Assembly: GCA_003140315.1 (NCBI GenBank)
Contig: PLJS01000262.1
Coordinates: 1,420 to 49,349, forward strand
Length of the DNA: 47,930 bases
DNA from: Hyphomicrobiales bacterium
GTDB lineage: Bacteria > Pseudomonadota > Alphaproteobacteria > Rhizobiales > Xanthobacteraceae
Direction: 5' to 3'
The position numbers and the translations under genes are program-made. Positions within the stretch are counted from its first letter, which is position 1, and each line of letters begins with the position of its first letter. Positions 1-7,668 of this stretch are shown here, piece after piece. The notes under the pieces are model-generated. The model worked only from the letters and a program-made list of their open reading frames with translations. It ran no database searches and had not been told where the DNA came from.

Positions 1-87
1 GACGCGCTGCCGAAGAACAATTACGGAAAAATCCTGAAGACGGATCTGCGCGAACTCGATTCAAAGCGGGAGAAGGCCGGTGCCTGA
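1..87 (+). CDS. Acyl-CoA synthetase (AMP-forming), C-terminal end only
   Basis: Only the last 28 codons lie in the window; the frame is open from base 1 and ends at TGA 85-87. The residues PKNNYGKILKTDLREL match the A10 motif at the extreme C-terminus of the ANL superfamily (acyl-CoA synthetases and related adenylating enzymes), where the lysine of GK is the catalytic lysine of the adenylation half-reaction. The stop overlaps the GTG start of the next gene by 8 bases, so the two are probably co-transcribed; a ligase plus short-chain dehydrogenase suggests fatty or aromatic acid breakdown. The substrate cannot be read from this fragment. Confidence 0.72.
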   Translation, partial: DALPKNNYGKILKTDLRELDSKREKAGA

Positions 88-880
88 GCGGTTGAGGAAC
101 AAGGTCGCGATGGTGGTCGGGGCGGGCTCGATCGGCCCCGGCTGGGGCAACGGCAAGGCGACGGCGGTGACCTTCGCGCGCGAAGGCGCGAAGGTGTTCT
201 GCGTCGACGTCAATCTCAACGCCGCCGAGGAAACCGCGAACATCATCACCGGCGAGGGTGGGTTGGCGCTGCCGTTCCGTGCCGACGTGACCAAGGCCGA
301 CGACGTCGAGGCGATGGTCAAGGCCTGCATCGCCGACTTCGGCCGCATCGACGTGCTCGACAATAACGTGGGCATCGCGGACGTCGGTGGCGTCGTGGAA
401 CTCCCCGAGAAGACCTGGGACCGCGTGCTGGACGTGAACCTGAAGAGCGCGTTCCTCACCATGAAGCACGTCATTCCGCTAATGGTCGTTCAGGGCGGCG
501 GCTCGATCATCAACATCTCGTCGGTCGCGGGCTCGCGCTGGACCGGTGTGCCGTATTCCTCCTACTACGCCTCCAAGGCCGCGCTCATTCACCTCACCCG
601 CACGACCGCGGTCGAATATGCCTCCAAGCGCGTGCGCGTGAACGCGATCCTGCCCGGCCTGATGCAGACGCCGATGGTCGAGCACTCGGCCGGGCTCGCG
701 CGATCCTACGCCGGCGGCGATATCGAGGAGATGTGGCGGGTGCGCGCCGCGCAGGTGCCGATGGGTATCGGCGGCGAGGCTTGGGATGTCGCTTGGGGCG
801 CGGTTTATCTCGCGAGCGAGGAAGCCAAATACGTCACCGGCATCGAGCTTGTCATCGATGGTGGGGTGTCGCTGAAGTAG
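80..880 (+). CDS. SDR family NAD(P)-dependent oxidoreductase
   Basis: A 266-residue classical short-chain dehydrogenase/reductase, normal length for the family. The N-terminal nucleotide-binding turn is VVGAGSIGPGWGNG (residues 12-25), longer than the usual TGxxxGIG. The structural motif NNVG is at 95-98, the catalytic serine is in NISSVAG (about S148), and Y162/K166 form YxxxK in SYYASKAAL. The C-terminus ends VTGIELVIDGGVSLK, typical of the 3-oxoacyl reductase-like subgroup. The GTG start at 80 overlaps the end of the acyl-CoA synthetase gene, so it is probably the distal gene of a lipid or organic-acid catabolic operon. The substrate is unknown. Confidence 0.9.
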   Translation: MPERLRNKVAMVVGAGSIGPGWGNGKATAVTFAREGAKVFCVDVNLNAAEETANIITGEGGLALPFRADVTKADDVEAMVKACIADFGRIDVLDNNVGIADVGGVVELPEKTWDRVLDVNLKSAFLTMKHVIPLMVVQGGGSIINISSVAGSRWTGVPYSSYYASKAALIHLTRTTAVEYASKRVRVNAILPGLMQTPMVEHSAGLARSYAGGDIEEMWRVRAAQVPMGIGGEAWDVAWGAVYLASEEAKYVTGIELVIDGGVSLK

Positions 881-899
881 CCCCGCGGCCGCGGGCGTT

Positions 900-1020
900 T
901 TCTTCACCTCTCCCACAGGGAGAGGTCGGATCGCGAAGCGATCCGGGTGAGGGGTTACGGACTCACGAGAGATTTAAACCCCCTCACCCCACCCCTCTCC
1001 CCCAACGGGGAGAGGGAGCA
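900..1020. repeat. Cluster of palindromic intergenic repeats (REP-like)
   Basis: Two hairpins of the CCTCTCCC/GGGAGAGG type occur at 907-925 (3-base loop) and 993-1016 (CCCTCTCCCC, 4-base loop). Between them are a GGATCGC/GCGATCC hairpin and a pair of inverted GGTGAGGGGTT / AACCCCCTCACC arms, so the whole block folds as nested inverted repeats. It sits between the SDR gene and a convergent minus-strand gene and so may also stop transcription. Elements of this look are known to be dispersed in many copies in Bradyrhizobiaceae genomes; that is recalled knowledge, not tested here. Confidence 0.7.
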
Positions 1021-1057
1021 GACCGCCCGCTTGGCGGCTGCACCGCTCTCGGCAAAA

Positions 1058-1705
1058 CTATTTCGGACACAGCGCGCCGGTATCGATCCACGCCTGCACC
1101 AATTCGCCAAGCTGCTGCTGGCTGCCCGGAGCCGGCACGCGGCCCTCGCCCGGCGCCCAGCCCCACGCCACCAGATCGTCCTTGGCGAAATGGTCGTGCA
1201 GCAGCTCGAGCGATCGGCCGCCATTGCGGTTCGGGTCTTTGATCTGTTCGCAGATCTGCCCAACGGATCTGCCCTCCCAGGCGAACTCAATCGGCGCGAC
1301 CTGCCAGCGTGGATGCCCGGGAATGCTCTTGTAGCTCGCGCCGGTGCCGACCAGCGTGAAGTTTCGCTCCGTATGACACGACGCGCAGGGCATGCCGGGC
1401 ACGCCCAGTCCGGCGTCGCCGCGCAAGATCGGAGGCATGTGCACGTGCCGGTCGTCGCCCTGGTGCGGGCTGTCGCCGGCCGGATGGCAGTTCATGCAGC
1501 GCGGATTGGTGACGACCTTGGCGATTTCGTTGAACAGGGCGCGCGAACGCTCGCCTTGATCGGATATGCCGGCAAATGACGAGACCGGCCGCAACGAGCC
1601 GGGGTCGAGCGTCGCGGTGTTCTGAACCTGCGCATACGCCATCGACACGGCGATCAGCCCCAAGCCCAAACCCGCGCTCAAGGCAACGGCGGCCACCATT
1701 CGCAT
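1058..1705 (-). CDS. Secreted cytochrome c-like protein with two haem-binding motifs
   Basis: A 215-residue protein starting at ATG 1705. The open frame runs further upstream, but that part overlaps yacG's strand opposite and has no signal peptide; from M1 the product begins with a clean Sec signal (hydrophobic residues 4-24, likely cut after AYA). Two CxxCH haem c motifs are visible, CMNCH at 70-74 and CASCH at 107-111, with possible distal ligands such as M90. The C-terminal half is rich in Trp and charged residues. This suggests a periplasmic dihaem electron carrier or the haem subunit of a dehydrogenase. Related proteins are sometimes labelled as isoquinoline oxidoreductase subunits, a name that says little. 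It has no operon partner on this strand. Confidence 0.8.
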   Translation of the reverse strand: MRMVAAVALSAGLGLGLIAVSMAYAQVQNTATLDPGSLRPVSSFAGISDQGERSRALFNEIAKVVTNPRCMNCHPAGDSPHQGDDRHVHMPPILRGDAGLGVPGMPCASCHTERNFTLVGTGASYKSIPGHPRWQVAPIEFAWEGRSVGQICEQIKDPNRNGGRSLELLHDHFAKDDLVAWGWAPGEGRVPAPGSQQQLGELVQAWIDTGALCPK

Positions 1706-1825
1706 GACGCACTCCGTACAGATTTTGATCTCTGGGAACGCGCGAGCGGGCGAGAAGGTCCCTCGTCCGCGCATGGCGGGTATTTGGCGCTTTGAGGGTA
1801 CGGCGGAACGGCTTATCTGGACCGC

Positions 1826-2032
1826 ATGGGCGAACCATCCTACCCTCCGGGCAAGTCCTGCCCCATCTGCGGCAAGCCCACGGCCGAGCGATTTCGGCCG
1901 TTCTGCTCCGGGCGCTGCAAAGACGTCGACCTCAATCGCTGGTTCAAAGGCGCCTACGCCATCCCGGCGGTGGAAGCGGACGACCCTTCCGACGCGCAGG
2001 AGCGCGACGTACCGCATCGTGAGAGCGACTAG
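1826..2032 (+). CDS. yacG: DNA gyrase inhibitor YacG (zinc-binding)
   Basis: A 68-residue protein with the YacG zinc ribbon: C12 and C15 in CPIC, C27 and C31 in CSGRC, followed by the conserved DLNRWFKGAYAIP stretch. YacG binds GyrB and inhibits gyrase ATP-dependent activity in E. coli. Length and motif order match the family. The C-terminal tail is acidic, as is usual in alphaproteobacteria. The next gene starts 5 bases after the stop, so yacG is the likely first gene of a transcript with the decarboxylase pair that follows. Confidence 0.93.
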   Translation: MGEPSYPPGKSCPICGKPTAERFRPFCSGRCKDVDLNRWFKGAYAIPAVEADDPSDAQERDVPHRESD

Positions 2033-2037
2033 GTTTC

Positions 2038-2559
2038 ATGGAAAATCAGAGCGGCTGGCCGGACCAGCTTTTCGACGTGCTGAAAGGCGCCGATATCAAA
2101 CAGGTCGGCTACGTGCCGGACGCCGGACACGCCCGCCTGATCGCACGCTGCAAGGCCGATAACGACATTCGCGACATCGTCCTCTCGACCGAGGAAGAGG
2201 GCGTGGCGCTCGCGGCCGGGGCCTGGCTCGGCGGGCAGCGTTCAGCGCTGCTGATGCAATCGAGCGGCGTCGGCAACTGCATCAACATGCTCTCGCTGAT
2301 CCAGGCCTGTCGCTTTCCATTTCTGACCTTCATAACCATGCGCGGCGAGTGGGCCGAGTTCAATCCGTGGCAGGTGTCGATGTCGCGCGCGACCGAGCCG
2401 GTGCTGACCGCGATGGGCGTCAAGGTCTATCGCGTCGACAAGGCCGAGGACGTCGCCGACACCGCGCAGGCCGCAGCCGATCTCGCCTTCGGCGGCGATC
2501 TCGCGGTCGCGGTGCTGCTCGCGCAGAAGATGATCGGCCGCAAAGTGTGGGTGAAGTGA
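2038..2559 (+). CDS. Thiamine-diphosphate-dependent decarboxylase, alpha (Pyr-domain) subunit
   Basis: A 173-residue protein matching the N-terminal pyrimidine-binding half of ThDP decarboxylases: STEEEGVALAAGAWLGG (about 50-66) carries the glutamate expected to activate the cofactor, followed by LLMQSSGVGNCIN. This resembles the alpha subunit of sulfopyruvate decarboxylase (ComD) or the N-terminal half of phosphonopyruvate decarboxylase. Its stop TGA shares one base with the ATG of the next gene, which encodes the matching PP-domain half; the two should form one enzyme with active sites at the subunit interface. Whether the substrate is sulfopyruvate, phosphonopyruvate or another 2-oxoacid cannot be decided: no sulfonate or phosphonate gene lies nearby. 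Confidence 0.82.
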   Translation: MENQSGWPDQLFDVLKGADIKQVGYVPDAGHARLIARCKADNDIRDIVLSTEEEGVALAAGAWLGGQRSALLMQSSGVGNCINMLSLIQACRFPFLTFITMRGEWAEFNPWQVSMSRATEPVLTAMGVKVYRVDKAEDVADTAQAAADLAFGGDLAVAVLLAQKMIGRKVWVK

Positions 2560-3131
2560 TGCTGGAGCGCCGCAAAGCGATCGCCACCCTGATGGCGAAC
2601 CGGGGCAAGAACATGTTCGTCGTGCCGGGCTTGGGCTCCACGACCTGGGATATGGCGTCTCTGGGCGAGAAGGACAGCGACTTCTATCTCTGGGGCGCGA
2701 TGGGCGGCGCCGCGATGATCGGGCTCGGCCTCGCGCTCGCCAAGCCGAAGCTCACGGTCGTCGTCATCACCGGCGACGGCGAGATGCTGATGGGCTTGGG
2801 CTCGCTGGCGACGATCGGCGTGCAGCGGCCGGCGAACCTTGCGGTGATCGTGTTCGACAATCAGCATTATGGCGAGACCGGCATGCAGGCGAGCCACACC
2901 GACCAGGGCGTCGACCTTGTCGGTGTCGCGCGGGCTTGTGGCATTACGCATGCGTTCGACGTGCAGGACGAGGGCGCGCTGAAGACGCTTGCGGGTGAGC
3001 TCGGAACGCTCAAGCAGACCCTGTTTGCCCGCGTGCGCATCGCAGCCGACGAGCCGGCGCGCGTGCTGCCGAGCAAGGACGGCGTCGAGCTGAAGCTGCG
3101 CTTCCGCAAGGCTGCGGCGGCCGCCGGATAG
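2559..3131 (+). CDS. Thiamine-diphosphate-dependent decarboxylase, beta (PP-domain) subunit
   Basis: A 190-residue protein starting at ATG 2559, overlapping the alpha stop in ATGA. It holds the diphosphate/Mg-binding motif of ThDP enzymes: GDGEMLMGLGSL (starting near residue 68) followed about 25 residues later by FDNQHYGETG. The N-terminal part (VPGLGSTTWDM, WGAMGGAAMIGLGLALA) matches sulfopyruvate/phosphonopyruvate decarboxylase beta halves (ComE type). Translational coupling supports 1:1 assembly with the alpha subunit. The Ala-rich C-terminus looks unstructured. A metabolic job outside coenzyme M synthesis, such as taurine-derived or other 2-oxoacid breakdown, is inferred from the bacterial setting. 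Confidence 0.83.
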   Translation: MLERRKAIATLMANRGKNMFVVPGLGSTTWDMASLGEKDSDFYLWGAMGGAAMIGLGLALAKPKLTVVVITGDGEMLMGLGSLATIGVQRPANLAVIVFDNQHYGETGMQASHTDQGVDLVGVARACGITHAFDVQDEGALKTLAGELGTLKQTLFARVRIAADEPARVLPSKDGVELKLRFRKAAAAAG

Positions 3132-3250
3132 GCGCCCTAAGGCCGCGCGTGGCGAAGCTGCCCGCAATCGGCCGCTTGTCTGGACAGGCCGGAATCGAGC
3201 CTCTATAACCCGCGCGCTCTGCCGGAAGCCCTGCGTCTACGGGGCTCGGC

Positions 3251-3326
3251 GCCCAGGTAGCTCAGTTGGTAGAGCACGTGACTGAAAATCACGGTGTCGG
3301 TGGTTCGATCCCGCCCCTGGGCACCA
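3251..3326 (+). tRNA. tRNA-Phe (anticodon GAA)
   Basis: A complete 76-nt cloverleaf. The acceptor stem GCCCAGG (3251-3257) pairs with CCTGGGC (3316-3322), followed by the discriminator A and an encoded CCA. The D arm is GCTC/GAGC, the anticodon stem CGTGA/TCACG with loop CTGAAAA (anticodon GAA), and the T arm GGTGG-TTCGATC-CCGCC. It reads phenylalanine codons UUC and UUU. It lies alone between the decarboxylase pair and the polyprenyl-sugar locus. No second copy of its 3' end was noticed downstream, so there is no sign of island integration at this site. Confidence 0.97.
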
Positions 3327-3392
3327 CTTTCCTATAAAAGCTGTATCCAGAAGCCCTCATAACGGACCTTCATAGGAAGGGCGGCTTTCGGC

Positions 3393-4712
3393 ATGCAGAC
3401 GGTTTCATCCTGGGGGCGGCTGCGGCAGGTGCCGCACGAGGTCGCTCGCCCAGCTTTTCTCGACGAAGCGCGCGCGGTGCTGCAAGCGGGCGGCGCGCCG
3501 GCTCTCTGCTACGGCAAGGGCCGCTCCTATGGCGACGTGTGCCTGAACGAGAACGGCCGCTTGATTGTCACCGATCTGCTCGATCGCATTATCTCCTTCG
3601 ATCGCGAGCGTGGAGTCCTGCGCGCCGAGGCGGGGCTGACCTTCGAACGGCTGCTGCGCGTCGTCGTTCCGCACGGATGGTTCTTAGCCGTAACGCCCGG
3701 AACGAAATTCGTGACGCTGGGCGGCGCGGTCGCAAACGACGTGCATGGCAAGAATCACGAGGCTGTCGGCACGTTTGGCGCGCATGTGCTCTCGCTCGGG
3801 CTCGCGCGTTCCTTCGGCGAGGTGCTGACGTTGTCGCCCACGCAAAACGCCGAGTTGTTCGCCGCGACCGTCGGCGGCCTCGGCCTCACCGGCGCGATCC
3901 TGTGGGTCGAGCTGCAGCTTGTGCCGATCCGCTCCGCCATGATGGAGATCGAGACCCTCGCAACCGCCGATCTCGATGCCTTCTTCCGCCGCGCGCAGGA
4001 GAGCCGCGATTGGCCCTACACGGTCGCTTGGGTCGATTGCCTGGCGAAAGGTGCGGCGACTGGGCGCGGTTTTTTTGCCCGCGGGCGCCATGCCGAGACC
4101 GGAGAATTGACGGTGCATGGGAACCCGCGGCTCAGCGTACCGTTCGATGCGCCGGGCGCGCTGCTCAATGCGCATACGATGGCGCTGTTCAACGGCGCGA
4201 TCCTGTATCGGCCGTGGGCGCTCGGCGCCAAGACCATGCATTATGATCCGTTCTTCTATCCGCTCGATTCGATCGCGCACTGGAACAGGCTTTATGGCAA
4301 GCGTGGCTTCTTCCAGCATCAGTCGGTCGTGCCGATGGCGCATGCGCCTGACACGATCCGCAAGCTGCTCGAACTGACGGCGGAGTTCCGCGAAGGCTCA
4401 TTCCTGATGGTGCTCAAGCTGTTCGGCGACAAGCCCTCGCCGGGACTGATGTCGTTTCCGATGGCGGGCGCGACGCTCGCGCTCGATTTCCCCAACAAGG
4501 GCGAGAGCACGCGCCGGCTGCTCGGCCGCATGGCGGAACTGGTCATGACGGCCGGCGGGCGGCTCTATCCCGCAAAGGATGCCACGATGTCGGGCGATGC
4601 CTTCCGCGCCGGCTATCCGGCGTGGCGCCAACTCGAAGCGCAGCGCGATCCTGCGATCATGTCCGACTTCTGGCGCCGCGTGACCGCGCCGGCGGCAGCG
4701 GGGGCCGCATGA
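3393..4712 (+). CDS. DprE1/NoeO-like FAD-dependent decaprenylphosphoryl-ribose 2'-oxidase
   Basis: A 439-residue VAO/PCMH-type flavoprotein. The N-terminal FAD domain has GKGRSYGDVCLN (about 41-52), TPGTKFVTLGGAVANDVHG and the HGKNH segment at 118-122, with FGAHV after it, closely like mycobacterial DprE1. The C-terminal domain ends with GGRLYPAKDATMSGD, where K395 matches the active-site lysine of DprE1 YxAKD. The known reaction oxidises decaprenylphosphoryl-D-ribose to the 2'-keto form; NoeO is the Azorhizobium homologue for Nod-factor arabinosylation. Its stop overlaps the ATG of the DprE2-like gene, which would complete the epimerisation. Substrate identity is inferred from family and context. 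Confidence 0.85.
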   Translation: MQTVSSWGRLRQVPHEVARPAFLDEARAVLQAGGAPALCYGKGRSYGDVCLNENGRLIVTDLLDRIISFDRERGVLRAEAGLTFERLLRVVVPHGWFLAVTPGTKFVTLGGAVANDVHGKNHEAVGTFGAHVLSLGLARSFGEVLTLSPTQNAELFAATVGGLGLTGAILWVELQLVPIRSAMMEIETLATADLDAFFRRAQESRDWPYTVAWVDCLAKGAATGRGFFARGRHAETGELTVHGNPRLSVPFDAPGALLNAHTMALFNGAILYRPWALGAKTMHYDPFFYPLDSIAHWNRLYGKRGFFQHQSVVPMAHAPDTIRKLLELTAEFREGSFLMVLKLFGDKPSPGLMSFPMAGATLALDFPNKGESTRRLLGRMAELVMTAGGRLYPAKDATMSGDAFRAGYPAWRQLEAQRDPAIMSDFWRRVTAPAAAGAA

Positions 4713-5446
4713 CCATCCTGATCCTCGGCGCCACGTCCGCGATCGCGCAGGCCTATGCGCGCCGGCGCGCCGGCGAGGGCGCACGCTTCGTGCTCGCCGG
4801 GCGGCGCCAGGATCGTCTCGCGGCGATTGCCGCCGACTTGATTGCTTGCGGCGCGGCCGCGGCTGACCCGTTCGTCGTCGACCTTACGGCGATCGACGGC
4901 ATCGAGGAGACGGCACGGGCATTGCGCGCGCGCTTCGGCGAATTCGACGAGGCCCTGATCGCCTATGGGTTGCTTGGAGAGCAGGTGGTCTCGGAGCAAG
5001 ACCCTCACGCAGCGCGCGTGATGTTCGACACGAACTTCACCAGCGCGGCGCTCTGGGCTCTTGCGCTGTTGAAGGACCGGCCAGCCGCAGTTCCGTTCAC
5101 GCTCGTCGCGATCGGCTCGGTCGCGGGCGACCGCGGGCGCGCCAGCAACTTCATCTATGGCGCCGCGAAGGGCGCGCTGGATCGCCTGCTTGAAGGCCTG
5201 GCGCAGAAATACGGTGGATCGCCGGTGCGCATCATCACGATCAAGCCCGGTTTCGTCGACACGCCCATGACGGCCGGCATTCCGAAAGGCGGGCCGCTGT
5301 GGGCGACGCCCGACGCGGTCGCGGCCGACATCGCGCGCGCGGTGGCCAAGGGCCGCCGCGTCGTCTACACGCCATGGTTCTGGCGGCCGATCATGCTGAT
5401 CATCCGCCACCTGCCGTGGTTCGTGTTCAAGCGCCTGAAGATCTGA
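4709..5446 (+). CDS. DprE2/NoeP-like SDR, decaprenylphosphoryl-2-keto-ribose reductase
   Basis: A 245-residue SDR that starts at ATG 4709 inside the previous stop. GATSAIAQ (residues 7-14) is the DprE2-style nucleotide-binding turn, with the catalytic set S137 (AIGSVAGDRG), Y150 and K154 (YGAAK). The C-terminus YTPWFWRPIMLIIRHLPWFVFKRLKI is hydrophobic and basic, typical of DprE2 and suited to membrane association near a lipid-linked substrate. DprE2 reduces the 2'-keto intermediate with NADH to give decaprenylphosphoryl-D-arabinose. Coupling to the oxidase gene and the shared pathway make this the likely role here; general SDR function is certain, the precise substrate is inferred. Confidence 0.85.
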   Translation: MTILILGATSAIAQAYARRRAGEGARFVLAGRRQDRLAAIAADLIACGAAAADPFVVDLTAIDGIEETARALRARFGEFDEALIAYGLLGEQVVSEQDPHAARVMFDTNFTSAALWALALLKDRPAAVPFTLVAIGSVAGDRGRASNFIYGAAKGALDRLLEGLAQKYGGSPVRIITIKPGFVDTPMTAGIPKGGPLWATPDAVAADIARAVAKGRRVVYTPWFWRPIMLIIRHLPWFVFKRLKI

Positions 5447-5449
5447 AAC

Positions 5450-6388
5450 GTGCCAGCATCTCTCAAGATCGCGCTCACCGGCGCGGCCGGGCTCGTGGGG
5501 CAGAACCTGATCCCGCGCCTGAAGACGCGAGGCTTCACCGACATCGTGGCGATCGACAAGCATCCGGCCAACACCGCGATCCTGCGGCGGCTGCACCCGG
5601 ACGTGACCGTGATCGAGACCGATCTTGCGACCGGCGACGGCTGGCAGGACGCGGTGGCGGCGGCCGACGTGCTGGTGCTCTCGCATGCGCAGATCGGCGG
5701 GCTCGATCCGGCGGCGTTCACCGCCAACAACGTGACGGCGACGCAGCGCGTCATCGCGGCGGTGCGCGGCAAGGCGCCTTATGTCGTGCACTTGAGTTCG
5801 TCGGTCGTCGAATCCGCCGCGAACGACTGGTATACGCAGAGCAAGGACGCGCAGGAGCGGCTCGTCGTCGGGTCCGGGCTGCCGGCGGTGGTGCTGCGCC
5901 CGACGCTGATGTTCGGCTGGTTCGACAGGAAACATCTCGGCTGGCTCGCGCGCTTCATGCGCCGCGCGCCGATATTTCCCGTTCCCGGCAGCGGGCGTTA
6001 TCTGCGCCAGCCGCTTTATGCCGGCGATTTCTGCGACATCATCATGGCCTGCATCCAGCAGCGGCCTACGGACAAGGCCTACAACATCTCAGGCCTGACG
6101 CGCATCGACTACATCGACCTGATCCGCGCCGTGAAGGAGGCCGTTGGCGCGCGTGCGCCGATCGTGCGTATTCCCTATTCGGCATTCTGGGCGATGCTGT
6201 ATGTCTACGGCCTGTTCGACCGCGATCCGCCTTTTACAACCAAGCAGCTTGAGGCGCTGGTGACGCCCGACCTGTTCGAGGAGATCGACTGGCCAACAAT
6301 CTTCGGCGTGCGCGCGACGCCGCTGAAGGCGGCGCTCGCCGAGGCGTTCCGCGACCCGGTCTATTCGCAAATCGCGCTGGAGTTCTGA
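5450..6388 (+). CDS. NAD-dependent epimerase/dehydratase family protein
   Basis: A 312-residue extended SDR beginning with GTG 5450. LTGAAGLVGQNL holds the GxxGxxG cofactor loop (G11, G14, G17); DxD-like AIDKHP follows the second strand, and HLSSSVV plus YTQSK supply the Ser and YxxxK catalytic residues. It is the size of sugar-nucleotide or polyprenyl-sugar epimerases/reductases. It starts 3 bases after the DprE2-like gene and its stop overlaps the next start (TGATG), so it is a core member of the operon. It has no counterpart in the minimal decaprenyl-arabinose pathway and may epimerise, reduce or dehydrate the lipid-linked or nucleotide sugar. The function is unassigned. Confidence 0.82.
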   Translation: MPASLKIALTGAAGLVGQNLIPRLKTRGFTDIVAIDKHPANTAILRRLHPDVTVIETDLATGDGWQDAVAAADVLVLSHAQIGGLDPAAFTANNVTATQRVIAAVRGKAPYVVHLSSSVVESAANDWYTQSKDAQERLVVGSGLPAVVLRPTLMFGWFDRKHLGWLARFMRRAPIFPVPGSGRYLRQPLYAGDFCDIIMACIQQRPTDKAYNISGLTRIDYIDLIRAVKEAVGARAPIVRIPYSAFWAMLYVYGLFDRDPPFTTKQLEALVTPDLFEEIDWPTIFGVRATPLKAALAEAFRDPVYSQIALEF

Positions 6389-7668
6389 TGAGCCGCGTCG
6401 TCGTCATCGGAGCCGGTGCCATGGGGCTCGCGGCGGCCTATTATGCGCAGAAGCGCGGGCACCAGGTGACGGTGCTCGAAGCCGCGCCCGAAGCCGGCGG
6501 CATGGCGGCGCATTTCGATCTCGGTGGGCTGTCGATCGAGCGTTACTATCATTTCGTCTGCAAGGCCGATCGGGCGACATTCGATCTGCTCGCGGAACTG
6601 GGCATCGGCGACAAGATGCGCTGGGTTGCGACCTCGATGGGCTATTACATCGATGGCGCGCTCTATCCCTGGGGCGATCCGATTTCGCTGCTGAAATTTC
6701 CAAAACTCTCGCTGATCGAGAAGCTGCGCTATGGCGCGATGATGTTTTTCTCGACCAAGCGCCGCAGCGGCCGGCGGCTCGAAACTGTCGCCGCCAAGGA
6801 CTGGATCACGCGTTGGTGCGGCCGCGCAGTCTACGAGCGGCTCTGGGCGCCGCTGTTCCGGCTCAAGTTCTTCGAATACGCCGACAACATCTCGGCCGCC
6901 TGGATCTGGACCCGCATCAAGCGCCTCGGCACGTCGCGCCGCTCGATGATGCAGGAGGAGCTTGGCTATATCGAGGGCGGGTCGCAGACGCTGGTCGACG
7001 CGCTTACGCGCGTGATCGAAGCAAAGGGCGGCGTGTTGCGCCTCGGCACGGCGGCGACCTGCGTGACGGTCGAGAATGGCGCCGTCACCGGCGTCTCGGC
7101 AGGCGCGGAGCACTTTCCCGCGGACGCCGTCATCAGTACGATGCCGACGCCGCACGTCACCCGCATCGTGCCGGCTCTCACCGACGACGAGCGCGCCCGC
7201 TACGACGCCATCGTCAATATCGGCGTGGTGTGCGTCGTGTTCCGGCTCAAGCGCTCGGTCACGCCGCACTTCTGGGTCAACATTGTCGATGAGCGCTTCG
7301 AAATCCCCGGCATCGTCGAGTTCTCGAACCTGCGCCCGACCGGCGATACGGTCGTCTACATTCCCTACTACATGTCGGTAACGCATCCGAAGTTCGCGCG
7401 CGACGATGCCGCGTTCCGCGCCGAAGGCCTTGGCTATCTGAAGTTGCTCAACCCGGCGCTGCGCGAGGACGATGTCGTTGCCTTCTATGTCGGCCGGCTG
7501 CGCCATGCCCAACCGGTCTGCCCACCGGGCTTTGCCGCGATGTTGCCGCCGATCGAAACGTCCATCCGCGGCCTGCAGATCGCCGACACCTGCTTCTATT
7601 ATCCGGAGGACCGCGGGATCTCGGAGAGCGTCCGCCTCGCCCGGATGATGGCCGAGCGCGTGCCGTGA
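6388..7668 (+). CDS. NAD(P)/FAD-dependent oxidoreductase (amine oxidase/HemY-like fold)
   Basis: A 426-residue flavoprotein with the N-terminal Rossmann motif VVIGAGAMGLAAAYYAQKRG (residues 4-23) followed by an acidic strand end (LEAAPEAGG, GGMAA), typical of the COG1232 group that includes protoporphyrinogen oxidase, phytoene desaturases and UDP-galactopyranose mutase relatives. The middle (RRSGRRL, WCGRAVYERLWAPLFRLKF) is the usual substrate-domain sequence. The C-terminal GLQIADTCFYYPEDRGISESVRLARMMA matches the FAD-binding end of the family. It overlaps both neighbours by 1-4 bases. A heme role is unlikely given the neighbours; a redox or ring-form change of a lipid-linked sugar, or oxidation of the polyprenyl chain, is possible. 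The exact reaction is unknown. Confidence 0.8.
   Translation: MSRVVVIGAGAMGLAAAYYAQKRGHQVTVLEAAPEAGGMAAHFDLGGLSIERYYHFVCKADRATFDLLAELGIGDKMRWVATSMGYYIDGALYPWGDPISLLKFPKLSLIEKLRYGAMMFFSTKRRSGRRLETVAAKDWITRWCGRAVYERLWAPLFRLKFFEYADNISAAWIWTRIKRLGTSRRSMMQEELGYIEGGSQTLVDALTRVIEAKGGVLRLGTAATCVTVENGAVTGVSAGAEHFPADAVISTMPTPHVTRIVPALTDDERARYDAIVNIGVVCVVFRLKRSVTPHFWVNIVDERFEIPGIVEFSNLRPTGDTVVYIPYYMSVTHPKFARDDAAFRAEGLGYLKLLNPALREDDVVAFYVGRLRHAQPVCPPGFAAMLPPIETSIRGLQIADTCFYYPEDRGISESVRLARMMAERVP

Noticed and set aside
1706-2017. Upstream extension of the cytochrome frame
   Set aside because: It would remove the signal peptide from the N-terminus and run opposite to yacG; M at 1705 is the better start.
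3251-3326. tRNA-Phe as an island attachment site
   Set aside because: No integrase and no repeated tRNA 3' end was noticed downstream; GC content and codon style stay uniform.
4613-5935. Long minus-strand open frame (440 codons) opposite the DprE1/DprE2-like genes
   Set aside because: It is antisense to clearly conserved genes, rich in Arg/His/Asp from GC-rich complementary codons, and has no motif.
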